Positions 50,870 to 59,654 of a stretch of 64,000 bases of DNA are shown here, in pieces. Source of the stretch: Pseudoramibacter sp. GTDB taxonomy: Bacteria > Bacillota > Clostridia > Eubacteriales > Eubacteriaceae. Under the pieces are notes generated by a model. The model did not search any database. It was not told the DNA's origin and saw only the letters and a program-made list of their open reading frames with translations. Every line of letters begins with the position of its first letter. The first letter of the stretch is position 1. The position numbers and the translations under genes are program-made. The stretch is from assembly GCF_022484225.1 (NCBI RefSeq), contig NZ_JAKVLT010000001.1, forward strand, positions 1,178,001-1,242,000, read 5' to 3'.

Positions 50870-52522
50870 ATGAACGATTTACTCAAATTTATCACCTGCG
50901 GCAGCGTCGACGACGGCAAGTCCACGCTGATCGGCCACATCCTGTACGACTCGAAACTGCTCTACGCCGACCAGGAACGGGCGCTGGAACTGGATTCCAA
51001 AGTCGGCTCCCGGGGCGGGGCCATCGACTATTCGCTGTTGCTCGACGGGCTCACCGAAGAACGGGAACAAGGCATCACCATCGACGTGGCCTACCGCTAT
51101 TTCACCACCGATGCGAGAAGCTTCATCGTCGCCGACACCCCGGGCCACGAAGAATACACCCGGAACATGGCCGTCGGCGCGTCTTTTGCCGACCTCGCCG
51201 TGATCCTGTGCGACGCGACCCAAGGCGTGCTGATCCAGACCAAGCGCCACGCGCGCATCTGCGCCCTCATGGGCATCCGCTGGTTCGTCTTCGCCGTGAA
51301 CAAAATGGACCTCGCGGACTATAGCGAAGCGCGTTTTAAAGAAATCGAAGGCCAGATTCAAGCCCTGTCCGATGAACTCGGCCTCGAACACGTGGTCATC
51401 ATCCCCGTGTCCGCCACCGAAGGGGACAACGTCACCAAGGAAAGCGCCAACATGCCGTGGTACACAGGGGTGCCGATCTTAAAATACTTAGAAACCGTCG
51501 ACGTCAGCGGGGAAGATCAGGAAACGGGCTTCTATATGCCCGTGCAGCGGGTCTGCCGCCCGAACCACGCCTTCCGGGGCTTCCAGGGTCAGATCGAAGC
51601 CGGGAAAGTCGCCGTCGGCGACGCCGTCGAAACCCTGCCGTCCAAGGAAAAGGCGAAGATCAAGACGATTTTAGTCGGGGACAAAGAAGTGGAATCCGCC
51701 CAGGCCGGCCAGCCGGTGACCCTGTGTCTCGACAAGGAAGTGGATGTGTCCCGGGGCTGTGTCCTCGCCGATGAAGCCGCCGATCTCAAGATCTCTTCCG
51801 GCGTCACCGTGGAACTTCTGTGGATGGACGACGCGCCCCTGACCCCGGGCACCGGCTTCTTTGTGAAACTCGGAACGAAGATGATACCGGGAGAAGTGGC
51901 CGCCATCGACTACAAAATCGACATCAACACCGGGGAACACCAGGACGCCGACACTTTAAAGAAAAACGAAATGGCCGTGTGCAGCCTTCGCTTCGCCGAC
52001 AACGTGGTCGTCGACACCTTTGACGCCCACCAGACCATGGGCTCGCTGATTTTAATCGACCGGGTCACCAACGCCACCTCCGCCTGCGGGGTCGTGCGCA
52101 AAGTCGCCAAGGAAGCCTGGAAAGAAACGACCATCAATCCGGATTTAAGAAAGCTCCAGAAGGGCCAGAACGCTGTGACCATCGCCTTCCCGCTGCGCAA
52201 GGACGGCATCACCGAAGGGCTGATTCAGGACGTGGAAAAACGCCTGTATCACGCCGGCCGCCACACCTATCTCTACAAGCCGAACTTCGAAGACGCCCCG
52301 AACGTCGTGCGCCATCTGAACCGCGCCGGGATCATCGTGCTTTTGGCTTTGGATACCGAGATCGTTCCAACCGAAAAATTCGCGGAAATCAACGGTTTCT
52401 ACGCCGGCTGGGAAGACGAAGTGGAACTGAACGCCGCCGCCATCGCCGACTTCATCCTCGAAAAATCCGATCTGGATCTGTCCACTTCAGCCGCTTACAG
52501 AGAACCTGCGATTTTAATTTAA
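50870..52522 (+). CDS. cysN: Sulfate adenylyltransferase subunit 1 with degenerate APS-kinase-like tail
   Basis: 550 aa. The GTPase part has FITCGSVDDGKSTLIGHILYD at residues 6-26, IDVAYRYF, DTPGHEEYTRNM near 88 and NKMD near 144, followed by two beta-barrel domains. GTP hydrolysis drives APS formation. After about residue 430 comes a 110-residue tail with DVEKRLYHAGRHTYLY and NRAGIIVLLAL that resembles CysC, but the P-loop position reads PLRKDGITE, so kinase activity is unlikely. ATG 50870 follows AGAGGG and lies one base after cysD. Confidence 0.9.
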   Translation: MNDLLKFITCGSVDDGKSTLIGHILYDSKLLYADQERALELDSKVGSRGGAIDYSLLLDGLTEEREQGITIDVAYRYFTTDARSFIVADTPGHEEYTRNMAVGASFADLAVILCDATQGVLIQTKRHARICALMGIRWFVFAVNKMDLADYSEARFKEIEGQIQALSDELGLEHVVIIPVSATEGDNVTKESANMPWYTGVPILKYLETVDVSGEDQETGFYMPVQRVCRPNHAFRGFQGQIEAGKVAVGDAVETLPSKEKAKIKTILVGDKEVESAQAGQPVTLCLDKEVDVSRGCVLADEAADLKISSGVTVELLWMDDAPLTPGTGFFVKLGTKMIPGEVAAIDYKIDINTGEHQDADTLKKNEMAVCSLRFADNVVVDTFDAHQTMGSLILIDRVTNATSACGVVRKVAKEAWKETTINPDLRKLQKGQNAVTIAFPLRKDGITEGLIQDVEKRLYHAGRHTYLYKPNFEDAPNVVRHLNRAGIIVLLALDTEIVPTEKFAEINGFYAGWEDEVELNAAAIADFILEKSDLDLSTSAAYREPAILI

Positions 52523-52532
52523 GGAGCACGCC

Positions 52533-53507
52533 ATGACCCTCCAGCAGATGTACTACGTCCTCGAAGTGGCCAAAACCGGCTCGATGAACAAAGCCGCCGA
52601 AAAGCTCTTTATTTCCCAGCCGACCCTCACCAAGGCCATCCAGGAAACCGAAGAAGAAATCGGCTTTCCCATCTTCATCCGCAGCAACCGGGGCGTGGCC
52701 CTCACTGAGCGGGGCGAAGCCTTCGCCGCAGACATCCGCCAGGTGTACAACCAGTACCACGGGCTCATGGCCAAATATCAGAAAGCCGAAGATAAGGGCC
52801 GCAAGCAGTTCGGGGTCTCCACCCAGCATTATTCCTTTGCGGCCAAGGCCTTCGTGGACATGGTCAAGGAATTCGGGACGCTGAACTACGATTTTGCCTA
52901 CCGGGAAACGACCACCGCTGCCGTCATCGACGACGTGGCGGACGGGCGCAGCGAGCTCGGCATTCTGTACCGCTCGCCCTTTAACGAGCGGGTCATCGAC
53001 CGGCTCCTCGTGGACCATCATCTGCGCTTTACGCCGATCGTCAAGAGCCAGGCCTACGTCTACCTGTGGGCTGGACATCCCCTGGCGAAGAAGAAGGCCA
53101 TTTCCTTCGCCGATCTCGAGCCCTATCCGTGCCTGTGCTTCGAGCAGGACGGGCCGGAAACCGCCTACATGGCCGAAGAAATTCTAAGTGACCGGCGCTA
53201 CCCGAGACGGGTCGTCGTCCGGGACCGGGCCTCGATGCTCAATTTTATGGTGGGCCTTTTGGGCTACACCCTGTGCTCCGGCATCATCCACCGGGACTAC
53301 AACGGGGAAGACTACCGCTGCATTCCGTTCCAGGCCGATTTCGGCAACCCGAACCAGGAAATGGAAATCGGCATCGTCGAGCGCATCGGGGAGCTTCGGA
53401 CCCCGACCGCCCAGGTGTACGTCGAAGCCATGGCCAAAGTCGTTCTTGGGCTGTTCGTGAAGCGCGACCGCCCAGGTGTACGTCGAAGCCATTGGGCAGT
53501 ATTTTAA
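52533..53507 (+). CDS. LysR family regulator, probable controller of the sulfate operon
   Basis: 324 aa. N-terminal winged helix MTLQQMYYVLEVAKTGSMNKAAEKLFISQPTLTKAI, then a periplasmic-binding-like effector domain. Ten bp after cysN, so probably the CysB/Cbl-like regulator of the operon, sensing O-acetylserine or APS; this is inferred from position. The 3' end carries a 28-bp direct repeat (53404-53431, 53465-53492) with a 61-bp period. The present frame ends with VLGLFVKRDRPGVRRSHWAVF, while the second copy read in the original frame would give VYVEAIGQYFKK. One version is a duplication product. Confidence 0.88.
   Translation: MTLQQMYYVLEVAKTGSMNKAAEKLFISQPTLTKAIQETEEEIGFPIFIRSNRGVALTERGEAFAADIRQVYNQYHGLMAKYQKAEDKGRKQFGVSTQHYSFAAKAFVDMVKEFGTLNYDFAYRETTTAAVIDDVADGRSELGILYRSPFNERVIDRLLVDHHLRFTPIVKSQAYVYLWAGHPLAKKKAISFADLEPYPCLCFEQDGPETAYMAEEILSDRRYPRRVVVRDRASMLNFMVGLLGYTLCSGIIHRDYNGEDYRCIPFQADFGNPNQEMEIGIVERIGELRTPTAQVYVEAMAKVVLGLFVKRDRPGVRRSHWAVF
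53404..53492 (+). repeat. 28-bp direct repeat at the lysR 3' end
   Basis: CGACCGCCCAGGTGTACGTC then GAAGCCAT occurs at 53404-53431 and 53465-53492, exact, 61 bp apart. Because 61 is not a multiple of three the second copy is read in another frame. Confidence 0.95.
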
Positions 53508-53534
53508 AAAGTGAATATATATATAATTAAAAGA

Positions 53535-53565
53535 AAGCTGATGCAAAAAAGCATCGGCTTTTTTT
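53535..53565 (+). terminator. Terminator of the sulfate operon
   Basis: AAGCTGATGC-AAAAAA-GCATCGGCTT with one G-U pair and T run. Confidence 0.88.
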
Positions 53566-53644
53566 ATTTTTTGTTCTATTTTTGTTATTTTTCTTTTATA
53601 TGCAAATAAAAGAAAGGAAAAGTAAACAAAAAGAAAAATAATGC

Positions 53645-53673
53645 TTGACTTTCGATGTGAAACGGTTTACGAT
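53645..53673 (+). promoter_or_regulatory. Promoter and operator of the acid-sugar operon
   Basis: TTGACT (53645-53650), 17 bp, TACGAT (53668-53673). The spacer holds an imperfect palindrome GTGAAACGGTTTAC (53657-53670) of LacI/cre-like shape that overlaps the -10. The 80-base leader that follows has almost no T and little structure. Confidence 0.7.
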
Positions 53674-53755
53674 AAGAACATAAAGAAAATAAACAAAAAA
53701 CAAAACGAAAGAAAAGAAAAATAAAGTCTTAGAAAGGAAAAATTGAGGAAAACTT

Positions 53756-54775
53756 ATGGAAGAACAATTTAAACCCATTATGGCCATTACGATGGGCGAC
53801 CCCGCAGGGATCGGGCCGGAAACCACCATCGGCACGATGTTAAACGACGAAATTCACGCGTGCTGCAAACCCTTTGTGATCGGCAGCATCGCCATTCTCG
53901 AAAAGGCGGCGAAGGTTTTAAACCAAGACGTGAAATTCAACAAGATTTCAGATCCCGCTGAAGCGAAATTCGAAAAGGGTGTCATCGACGTCATCGAAAC
54001 CGGGGACTACGACACCGATTCGATCGAATGGGGCAAGGTTCAGAAGCTCGCGGGGCAGATGGCCGTCGACTTCATCATGAAGTCCATCGAACTGGGCATG
54101 GCCGGCAAGGTTGACGCCGTCTCCACCACGCCGATCAACAAACAGGCGATCAAGCTCGTAGGCGTCAAGGAACCGGGCCACACGGAAATCTACCAGCACG
54201 CGACCAACTCGCCCTACGCCCTCACGATGTTCTCGTGCCACAAGCTGCGGGTCTTCTTCGTCAGCCGCCACATGTCCTTGATCGACGCGGTGCATTACGC
54301 CACGAAAGATGTAGTTCTGTCTTACATCGAAAATATCGACAAGGAACTCCGGGGCGTCGGCATCGAAAACCCACTCATTGCCGTGGCCGGCATCAACCCC
54401 CACAACGGCGACAACGGCCTCTTCGGCAGAGAAGAAATCGACGAAATCGAACCGGCCGTTAAGGCGGCTCAGGCCGAAGGCATCAACGCTGTCGGGCCGA
54501 TCCCGGCGGATTCGATCTTCAACATCGGCAAGAGCGGCAAATTCGACGCGATTTTGTCCGAATATCACGATCAAGGCCACATCGCCTGCAAGACTTTGGA
54601 CTTCGAAAAATCGGTCACCATCACCTGGGGCCTGCCCTTTATCCGCGGCTCCGTGGACCACGGCACCGCCTTCGACATCGCCGGCAAAGGCATCGCTAAC
54701 GACGTGAGCCTCATCGAATCCACGAAAGTCTGTGCGGAATACGCGGTGCGCAAGCACAACATGAACGCGAAGTAA
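53756..54775 (+). CDS. PdxA2-type 4-phospho-acid-sugar dehydrogenase
   Basis: 339 aa PdxA fold: PIMAITMGDPAGIGPETTIG at the start, STTPINKQAIKLVGVKEPGHTEIY near residue 123, and metal-binding His in the SRHMSLIDAVHY and YHDQGHIACKTL stretches. True PdxA acts in vitamin B6 synthesis, but PdxA2 next to a DUF1537 kinase oxidises 4-phospho-D-threonate or -erythronate to dihydroxyacetone phosphate and CO2. The neighbour decides for PdxA2. GAGGAAAACTT precedes the ATG. Confidence 0.88.
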   Translation: MEEQFKPIMAITMGDPAGIGPETTIGTMLNDEIHACCKPFVIGSIAILEKAAKVLNQDVKFNKISDPAEAKFEKGVIDVIETGDYDTDSIEWGKVQKLAGQMAVDFIMKSIELGMAGKVDAVSTTPINKQAIKLVGVKEPGHTEIYQHATNSPYALTMFSCHKLRVFFVSRHMSLIDAVHYATKDVVLSYIENIDKELRGVGIENPLIAVAGINPHNGDNGLFGREEIDEIEPAVKAAQAEGINAVGPIPADSIFNIGKSGKFDAILSEYHDQGHIACKTLDFEKSVTITWGLPFIRGSVDHGTAFDIAGKGIANDVSLIESTKVCAEYAVRKHNMNAK

Positions 54776-54793
54776 GGAAAAAGAGGGGAAAAT

Positions 54794-56140
54794 ATGGCAA
54801 AGATAGGAGTTGTGGCGGACGATTTGACCGGCGCGACCACGACAGGGGTGCTCCTGGCGCGGTCGAAGGCCAAAACCGCCGTGTTCTTTGACGACGCGGC
54901 AGCCGCCAATTACGAAGGTTTAAGTGATCTGGACGCGGTGCTCATCAGCAGCAATTCAAGACCGCTTCCGAAAAAAGACGCGTACCAGCGGGTGAGCAAG
55001 GCGACCGCCGTGCTCAAAAACGCCGGCGTCAAGTATTTCTCGAAACGCATCGATACGACCCTCCGGGGCGGCATCGGCACCGAAATCGACGCGATGCTCG
55101 ACACTTTGGGGGAAGACACCGTTGCCATGGTCGTGCCGGCGATGCCCCAGTCGAGACGGATTTTAGTCGGCGGCTACTCGGTCATCGACAACGTCGCCCT
55201 GATCAAAACGCCGGTGGCTCAGGACGTCAGAACGCCGGTTAGAGAAAACTACATTCCGAAGCTGATCCAGTCCCAGAGCAAACGTAAGGTGGACGCGATC
55301 TTTCTCGAAGATATCCTCGCCGGGGAAGCAAAAATTGCCGAAGTGATGCAGCAGAAGATCGCAGACGGGGCCGAAATCCTCGTGATCGACGCGATTTCGA
55401 TCGACGACGTGGAAGTGATCGCTAAGGCCGCCATGACTCTCGGCCGGCCGGTGCTCGCGGTGGACCCGGGGCCGTTTACGGCGAAGATGGCCTTCTGCCG
55501 GGGCATCATCGAAGTGGAACAGCCGAACATTCCCGACGTCAAGCCCGTGAGCGGCAAGACCGTGCTCATCGCGGCGGGCAGCGCCACCCCGGTGACCAAG
55601 CGCCAGATGGAAGTGCTGTGTGAAGACGATCAGGTGCGGCGCATCGAAGTCGACCCGCTGGCCCTGATTCACGGGGCCGATTCGGCCAACGCAGAAATCG
55701 CCCGGGTGGCCAAGCTCGCGGTGGGGATGCTGCGCCAGCCTATCCCGCCGAAGGCGATTCTCATGGAAACCGCCCTTCACGGCGATCTTTTAGACCTCGA
55801 CGCCGAAGACAAGCGCCACGGCTACGCCAAGGGCATGAGCGCCGAAAGCATCAACGGCGGCCTCGGGACCATCGTCGCCGCCGTCATCGAAGAAGCCGGG
55901 CGGGACAAAATCGCCGGGCTCTACGCCACAGGGGGCGACACCATGGTCAACGTCTGCTATCACCTCGGCGTGAACTGCCTGGAAATGATCGACTACGTCA
56001 TTCCCCAGACCGACGTGAGCTTCCTCACCGGCAAATACGCCGGCCTGCCCATTGTGGGCAAAGGGGGCCTGACCGGGGACGATCACATCGCTGAAAAAAT
56101 CATCGGCCGGCTCTGTCTTGAAGCCGCCCGTTACCGTTAA
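54794..56140 (+). CDS. Four-carbon acid sugar kinase (DUF1537, threonate/erythronate kinase type)
   Basis: 448 aa. N-terminal substrate domain starts KIGVVADDLTGATTTGVLLA; the C-terminal nucleotide domain has LIAAGSATPVTKRQMEV near residue 257 and IAGLYATGGDTMVNVCYHLGV near 374. The family phosphorylates D-threonate, L-threonate or D-erythronate at C4 and hands the product to PdxA2 or a similar enzyme. Exact stereochemistry cannot be read from sequence. Confidence 0.88.
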   Translation: MAKIGVVADDLTGATTTGVLLARSKAKTAVFFDDAAAANYEGLSDLDAVLISSNSRPLPKKDAYQRVSKATAVLKNAGVKYFSKRIDTTLRGGIGTEIDAMLDTLGEDTVAMVVPAMPQSRRILVGGYSVIDNVALIKTPVAQDVRTPVRENYIPKLIQSQSKRKVDAIFLEDILAGEAKIAEVMQQKIADGAEILVIDAISIDDVEVIAKAAMTLGRPVLAVDPGPFTAKMAFCRGIIEVEQPNIPDVKPVSGKTVLIAAGSATPVTKRQMEVLCEDDQVRRIEVDPLALIHGADSANAEIARVAKLAVGMLRQPIPPKAILMETALHGDLLDLDAEDKRHGYAKGMSAESINGGLGTIVAAVIEEAGRDKIAGLYATGGDTMVNVCYHLGVNCLEMIDYVIPQTDVSFLTGKYAGLPIVGKGGLTGDDHIAEKIIGRLCLEAARYR

Positions 56141-56195
56141 ACATGCAATTCCAAATAAAAAATACAATAAAAGAGATGGAGAGTAGGAGAAAACA

Positions 56196-57279
56196 ATGAA
56201 CGAAAACGAAGTCAAAACTGCCCAGACCGCTCAGCCAGCCGGCGAGCCGGAAAAAAAGAGAAGAGATTTTCAGATTCTTAAAAAGATGAGCGAACTGCCC
56301 GGGGGGGCTGGTCATCATCCCATTGGTCATTGCCGTGGTGATCGCGACGATTGCCCCTGGATTCTTCCAGATCGGCGGCTACGTCACCGCCTTGTTCTAC
56401 GAAGGCAACGCCTGCATGATGGGCTTCTTCCTCATCGTCTGCGGGTCCATGATCGACATCAAACAAGTCGGGATGCCCTTGTACAAAGGGGTCGCCATGA
56501 CCGGCGTCAAATTTGTCCTCGGCGTCATCGTCGGGCTCGTCGTCGGCAAACTCTGCGGACCGGCCGGCTTCCTCGGCATCGCGCCCTTTGTCTGGATCGC
56601 GGCCATCACGAATTCCAACGGCTCTTTGTACATTTCCCTGTCTTCCCAGTTCGGGAATGCCACCGACACCGGCGCCATTTCCATTCTGTCTTTGAACGAC
56701 GGCCCGTTCTTCACCCTGGTCGCCCTCGGCGCCACCGGGCTCGCGAGCATTCCGTTCATGTCCCTCGTCGCGGTTTTGATCCCGATCTTAATCGGCTTCG
56801 TCTGGGGCAACCTCGACAGCCACTTCAGAAAAGCCTGCAAGGCGGCGCAGCCGATCGTCACCTTCTTCATGACCATTTCCATCGGCGCCAAAACCGACCT
56901 GAAGACGATCTTAACCGCCGGCGCTTCCGGCATCATCTTAGGCCTCGTCTCTGCGGCCACCGCGGTCCTCTTCTTCTTCGTTATCAACCTGCTTCTGCCG
57001 AAGAAAGAAAGAAACGCCATGGGCGCTGCCATCGGGACCACAGCCCTGAACTCCGCCATGACCCCGGCCGCTGTCGGAGAAGCCGACCCGACCATGAAGA
57101 AATACACCGGCATGGCCACCGCACAGTGCGCCACCGCGTCCATTATCACCTTGTTCTTGTGCCCCTTCATCACTGCAGCCTTTGACCGCTACATGATGAA
57201 ACACCAGAAGGGCATCTACAGTCCCGAAGGCTGGGCTTACGAAAAAGGCCTCCAGACCATCGCGGACATGGCCAAATAA
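56196..57279 (+). pseudogene. KdgT-like acid-sugar permease with frameshift at G7
   Basis: The N-terminal frame from ATG 56196 runs through FQILKKMSELPGG and then leaves the family sequence. The second frame resumes as LVIIPLVIAVVIATIAPGFF and continues to 57279 with about ten membrane helices and ILSLNDGPFFTLVALG, typical of 2-keto-3-deoxygluconate permeases. The switch is at seven G (56301-56307); six would restore one frame of about 360 aa with the canonical PGGL start. It could be a sequencing error, a slipping contingency tract or a real mutation. The protein should bring in the sugar acid used by its neighbours. Confidence 0.85.
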
Positions 57280-57313
57280 GCTTTTGCTGATGAATTAAAA
57301 AAGGAAAATTACA

Positions 57314-57871
57314 ATGAAAACCTCTCATGTTTCAGAATCAGCCATTCCCATTCCGGAAAGCATTCCAGACGTCACTTTCGATGTCAAGATGGAAGAAAAC
57401 TATTTGTTTGATTTCTTTCTCTATCACGCCTATTCCAAACTCAGCGGGTTCCTCGTGAACCTGCTGGGCCTGGCCGTGGGCTTCACCGGGCTCTTCCAGT
57501 ACGCCAACCACCAGATCGGCGCACTCGCCTGCGTGGCCTACGTCGCAGCATCGGCCGTCTTTCTCGGCTACACCCCCCTCATGCTCAAGCGGCGCGCCAA
57601 AAAAGCCATGGCCGGAAAACAGGGCGGAGACTGTTTGACACAGGTGACACTTTCGGAAAAATATGGTATGATTAAAAAACAAGGAAACAATGAGAGAACC
57701 TATCCGTGGGCGGAAATGGAACGGGCCGTGGTGACCCCGAAGACCATCGGCATTTATATCAAAAACGATGAAGCCATCGTCATCCCGAAGCCAGACTTCG
57801 GCGACCAGTTCGTCCCCGCCTTTATGATGATTACGAAACAGCTTGGCATGAAAAACGTCAGAATGCGCTGA
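57314..57871 (+). CDS. YcxB-like domain membrane protein
   Basis: 185 aa with two membrane helices (about 43-60 and 68-88) and a C-terminal domain with VTLSEKYGMIKKQGNNERTYPWAEMERAVVTPKTIGIYI, matching the YcxB-like family. Function unknown. It lies between the permease and the DeoR regulator, 34 bp after the former, so it is probably cotranscribed, but no link to sugar acids is known. Confidence 0.75.
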   Translation: MKTSHVSESAIPIPESIPDVTFDVKMEENYLFDFFLYHAYSKLSGFLVNLLGLAVGFTGLFQYANHQIGALACVAYVAASAVFLGYTPLMLKRRAKKAMAGKQGGDCLTQVTLSEKYGMIKKQGNNERTYPWAEMERAVVTPKTIGIYIKNDEAIVIPKPDFGDQFVPAFMMITKQLGMKNVRMR

Positions 57872-57908
57872 TGCGCTAGAGAGGCCGAAGGGCTTTAAAG
57901 AGGGAGAA

Positions 57909-58706
57909 TTGGACGACAAAAAAATTTATATTCTGCAGCAGCTCCAGGAAAAGGGCCGCGTCAGCGTCAACGATTTAAGCGAGGCGCTGGGGTGCTCCAA
58001 GGTGACCATCCGCACCAAAATCCGGGAGCTCGCCGACGAAGGCGAACTCATCCGCGTCCGGGGCGGCGCAGTGTCCAATTCGGATTCTCACTCGGAAGAG
58101 AGCTTTAAAGTCAAGTACAACGGCGCCCATCTGGATCAGAATGTGGATGAGAAAAAAGCCATCGCCCGGGCGGCCTACGCCCACATCGAAAGCGGAGACG
58201 TGATTCTCATCGACGATTCGACCACGAGCTTTTACCTCGCCGTGTACATCAAAAAGCATCCGGAAAAGCACATCGTGGTGGTGACCAACTCCCTGCCGGC
58301 CGCCAACGAGCTGTCCAGCACAGACCACGTCGAGCTCTACATGATCGGCGGCTACGTGGACGGCTATCTGGCCGCGTCCATGGGCGACACCGCCGTGGAA
58401 AGCATCAAAGGGTTTAAAATCGACAAGGCGTTTATGGGCGTCCACAGCATTAACTTCGACGTGGGCCTGACGTCCATCGCGACCCCGCAGATGCAGATCA
58501 AGCAGGCCATTCTCCAGGCGGCGAAGCACGTCATCGTGCTGGCCGACAGCAGCAAATTCGAGAACGGCTATCTGGCTGTAATCTGTCCCATCGGTGCCGT
58601 CGACTGGATCATCACCGACGACAAAATTTCAGAAAAGCATTTGAAGCGGGCTGAAGCGGAAAAAGTGCCTCTGGAAATCGCAGAGACCGCTTCGCCTGAA
58701 GCTTGA
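57909..58706 (+). CDS. DeoR/GlpR family transcriptional regulator
   Basis: 265 aa. HTH at residues of about 3-55 (ILQQLQEKGRVSVNDLSEALGCSKVTIRTKIRELADEGELIRVRGGAV) and a DeoR sugar-phosphate sensing domain (DVILIDDSTTSFYLA near 97, LADSSKFENGY near 213). It most likely controls the operon it ends, responding to a phosphorylated acid sugar. Starts at TTG 57909 with AGGGAG six bases upstream. Confidence 0.88.
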   Translation: MDDKKIYILQQLQEKGRVSVNDLSEALGCSKVTIRTKIRELADEGELIRVRGGAVSNSDSHSEESFKVKYNGAHLDQNVDEKKAIARAAYAHIESGDVILIDDSTTSFYLAVYIKKHPEKHIVVVTNSLPAANELSSTDHVELYMIGGYVDGYLAASMGDTAVESIKGFKIDKAFMGVHSINFDVGLTSIATPQMQIKQAILQAAKHVIVLADSSKFENGYLAVICPIGAVDWIITDDKISEKHLKRAEAEKVPLEIAETASPEA

Positions 58707-58721
58707 CAAAACTTAACCTTT

Positions 58722-58755
58722 GCGCGGTATTCCTTTTGGGGATGCCGCGTTTTTG
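58722..58755 (+). terminator. Terminator of the acid-sugar operon
   Basis: CGCGGTATTCC with GGGATGCCGCG (one wobble) around a short loop, then TTTTT. The loop side holds the -35 of the next promoter. Confidence 0.7.
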
Positions 58756-58764
58756 TGCTATAAT
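58736..58764 (+). promoter_or_regulatory. Promoter of the small-gene pair
   Basis: TTGGGG (58736-58741), 17 bp, TATAAT (58759-58764) with extended TGC. Confidence 0.65.
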
Positions 58765-58794
58765 GGGGAAAGTATATCGACAAAGGAAACCGCC

Positions 58795-59022
58795 ATGAAA
58801 ACATCTTTGTCCGGCGACGAGATCCGCATGCTCGCGGCCCGGATTTTAAAACAGAGAGAGCAGACAGAAAAAAGGCTGCAGAGAAATCCCTATAACTTTT
58901 TTTATCAGGGAAAATCCGTGGCCTACGCTGAAGTTTTAAAAATTCTCAAAGAAGAACTAGAGATCAAAGATGGGGAATGGCCGGTGCCCGATATGCCAAA
59001 AAGACGAAAGAAAAAACAATAA
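58795..59022 (+). CDS. Hypothetical basic protein, 75 aa
   Basis: A short, mostly helical protein with a Lys-rich end (PKRRKKKQ). Starts MKTSLSGDEIRMLAARILKQ. The ATG at 58795 has AAAGGAAACC upstream and sits 30 bp after a good promoter. No known family. Confidence 0.6.
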   Translation: MKTSLSGDEIRMLAARILKQREQTEKRLQRNPYNFFYQGKSVAYAEVLKILKEELEIKDGEWPVPDMPKRRKKKQ

Positions 59023-59032
59023 AGGAGACAAT

Positions 59033-59215
59033 ATGAATCAGAACCGCGATCCGGAAAGCATGCGCAACCTGCTCATCGGCTGCGTCATCGTGTTTTGCCT
59101 TATTATCGGGCTGGCCTGCTACAGACATTTTTCAGCATCAAAAAAGACGTCCAAAACCGCGTGGGTCAGGACGCCTGTGGCTTCACAGACGGAAACCTTC
59201 GAATCCAGAGCTTAA
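59033..59215 (+). CDS. Small single-pass membrane protein, 60 aa
   Basis: One membrane helix (LLIGCVIVFCLIIGLACY, about residues 13-30) with a short polar tail. AAAGGAGACA precedes the ATG. It follows the previous small gene by 10 bp. No known family. Confidence 0.6.
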   Translation: MNQNRDPESMRNLLIGCVIVFCLIIGLACYRHFSASKKTSKTAWVRTPVASQTETFESRA

Positions 59216-59539
59216 TCAGCCGATCAGCCGGGTCATGGCCCAGCTGATTTTTTTTGCGTTCACGGCGGAAGCCAGGCCGAAAACGAGAAACACCAGGGTC
59301 AGCAGCAGCGACGCGAGCCAGATGATGCCGCAGGCGCGGAACACCTTGTTGTCGGTTTCGTTTTTATTGACGAAAAACAGCCACAGCATGCCGAGGAAAA
59401 CGGCCAGGGCCACAAAAACAAAGCCCAGAACAATCGCCGGGCGGCCGGCATTCGTGTGAATGGCGTGGAAGGTTAAAAATCCGCCGATGACGGACAAGGC
59501 GCCGAGCAGGGCGGAAATGATCACAGATTTGGATTTCAT
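59216..59539 (-). CDS. Four-helix membrane protein, 107 aa
   Basis: Minus-strand gene with four hydrophobic segments (about 5-25, 35-55, 67-90 and a weaker start region). The ATG at 59539 is preceded by GAGGTGAAATT on that strand. It ends directly against the preceding plus-strand gene. No known family. Confidence 0.6.
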   Translation of the reverse strand: MKSKSVIISALLGALSVIGGFLTFHAIHTNAGRPAIVLGFVFVALAVFLGMLWLFFVNKNETDNKVFRACGIIWLASLLLTLVFLVFGLASAVNAKKISWAMTRLIG

Positions 59540-59612
59540 AATTTCACCTCGATTGTGTCGTTCTAACTATTATACACAAACTGAGGCCAAAATAAAAAAA
59601 TAAAATTAAGCT

Positions 59613-59641
59613 TTGACAAAGTGAAGCATTCGTGCTATATT
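59613..59641 (+). promoter_or_regulatory. Promoter of the trp operon
   Basis: TTGACA (59613-59618), 17 bp, TATATT (59636-59641) with extended TGC. Confidence 0.85.
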
Positions 59642-59654
59642 GTATACAAACTTA

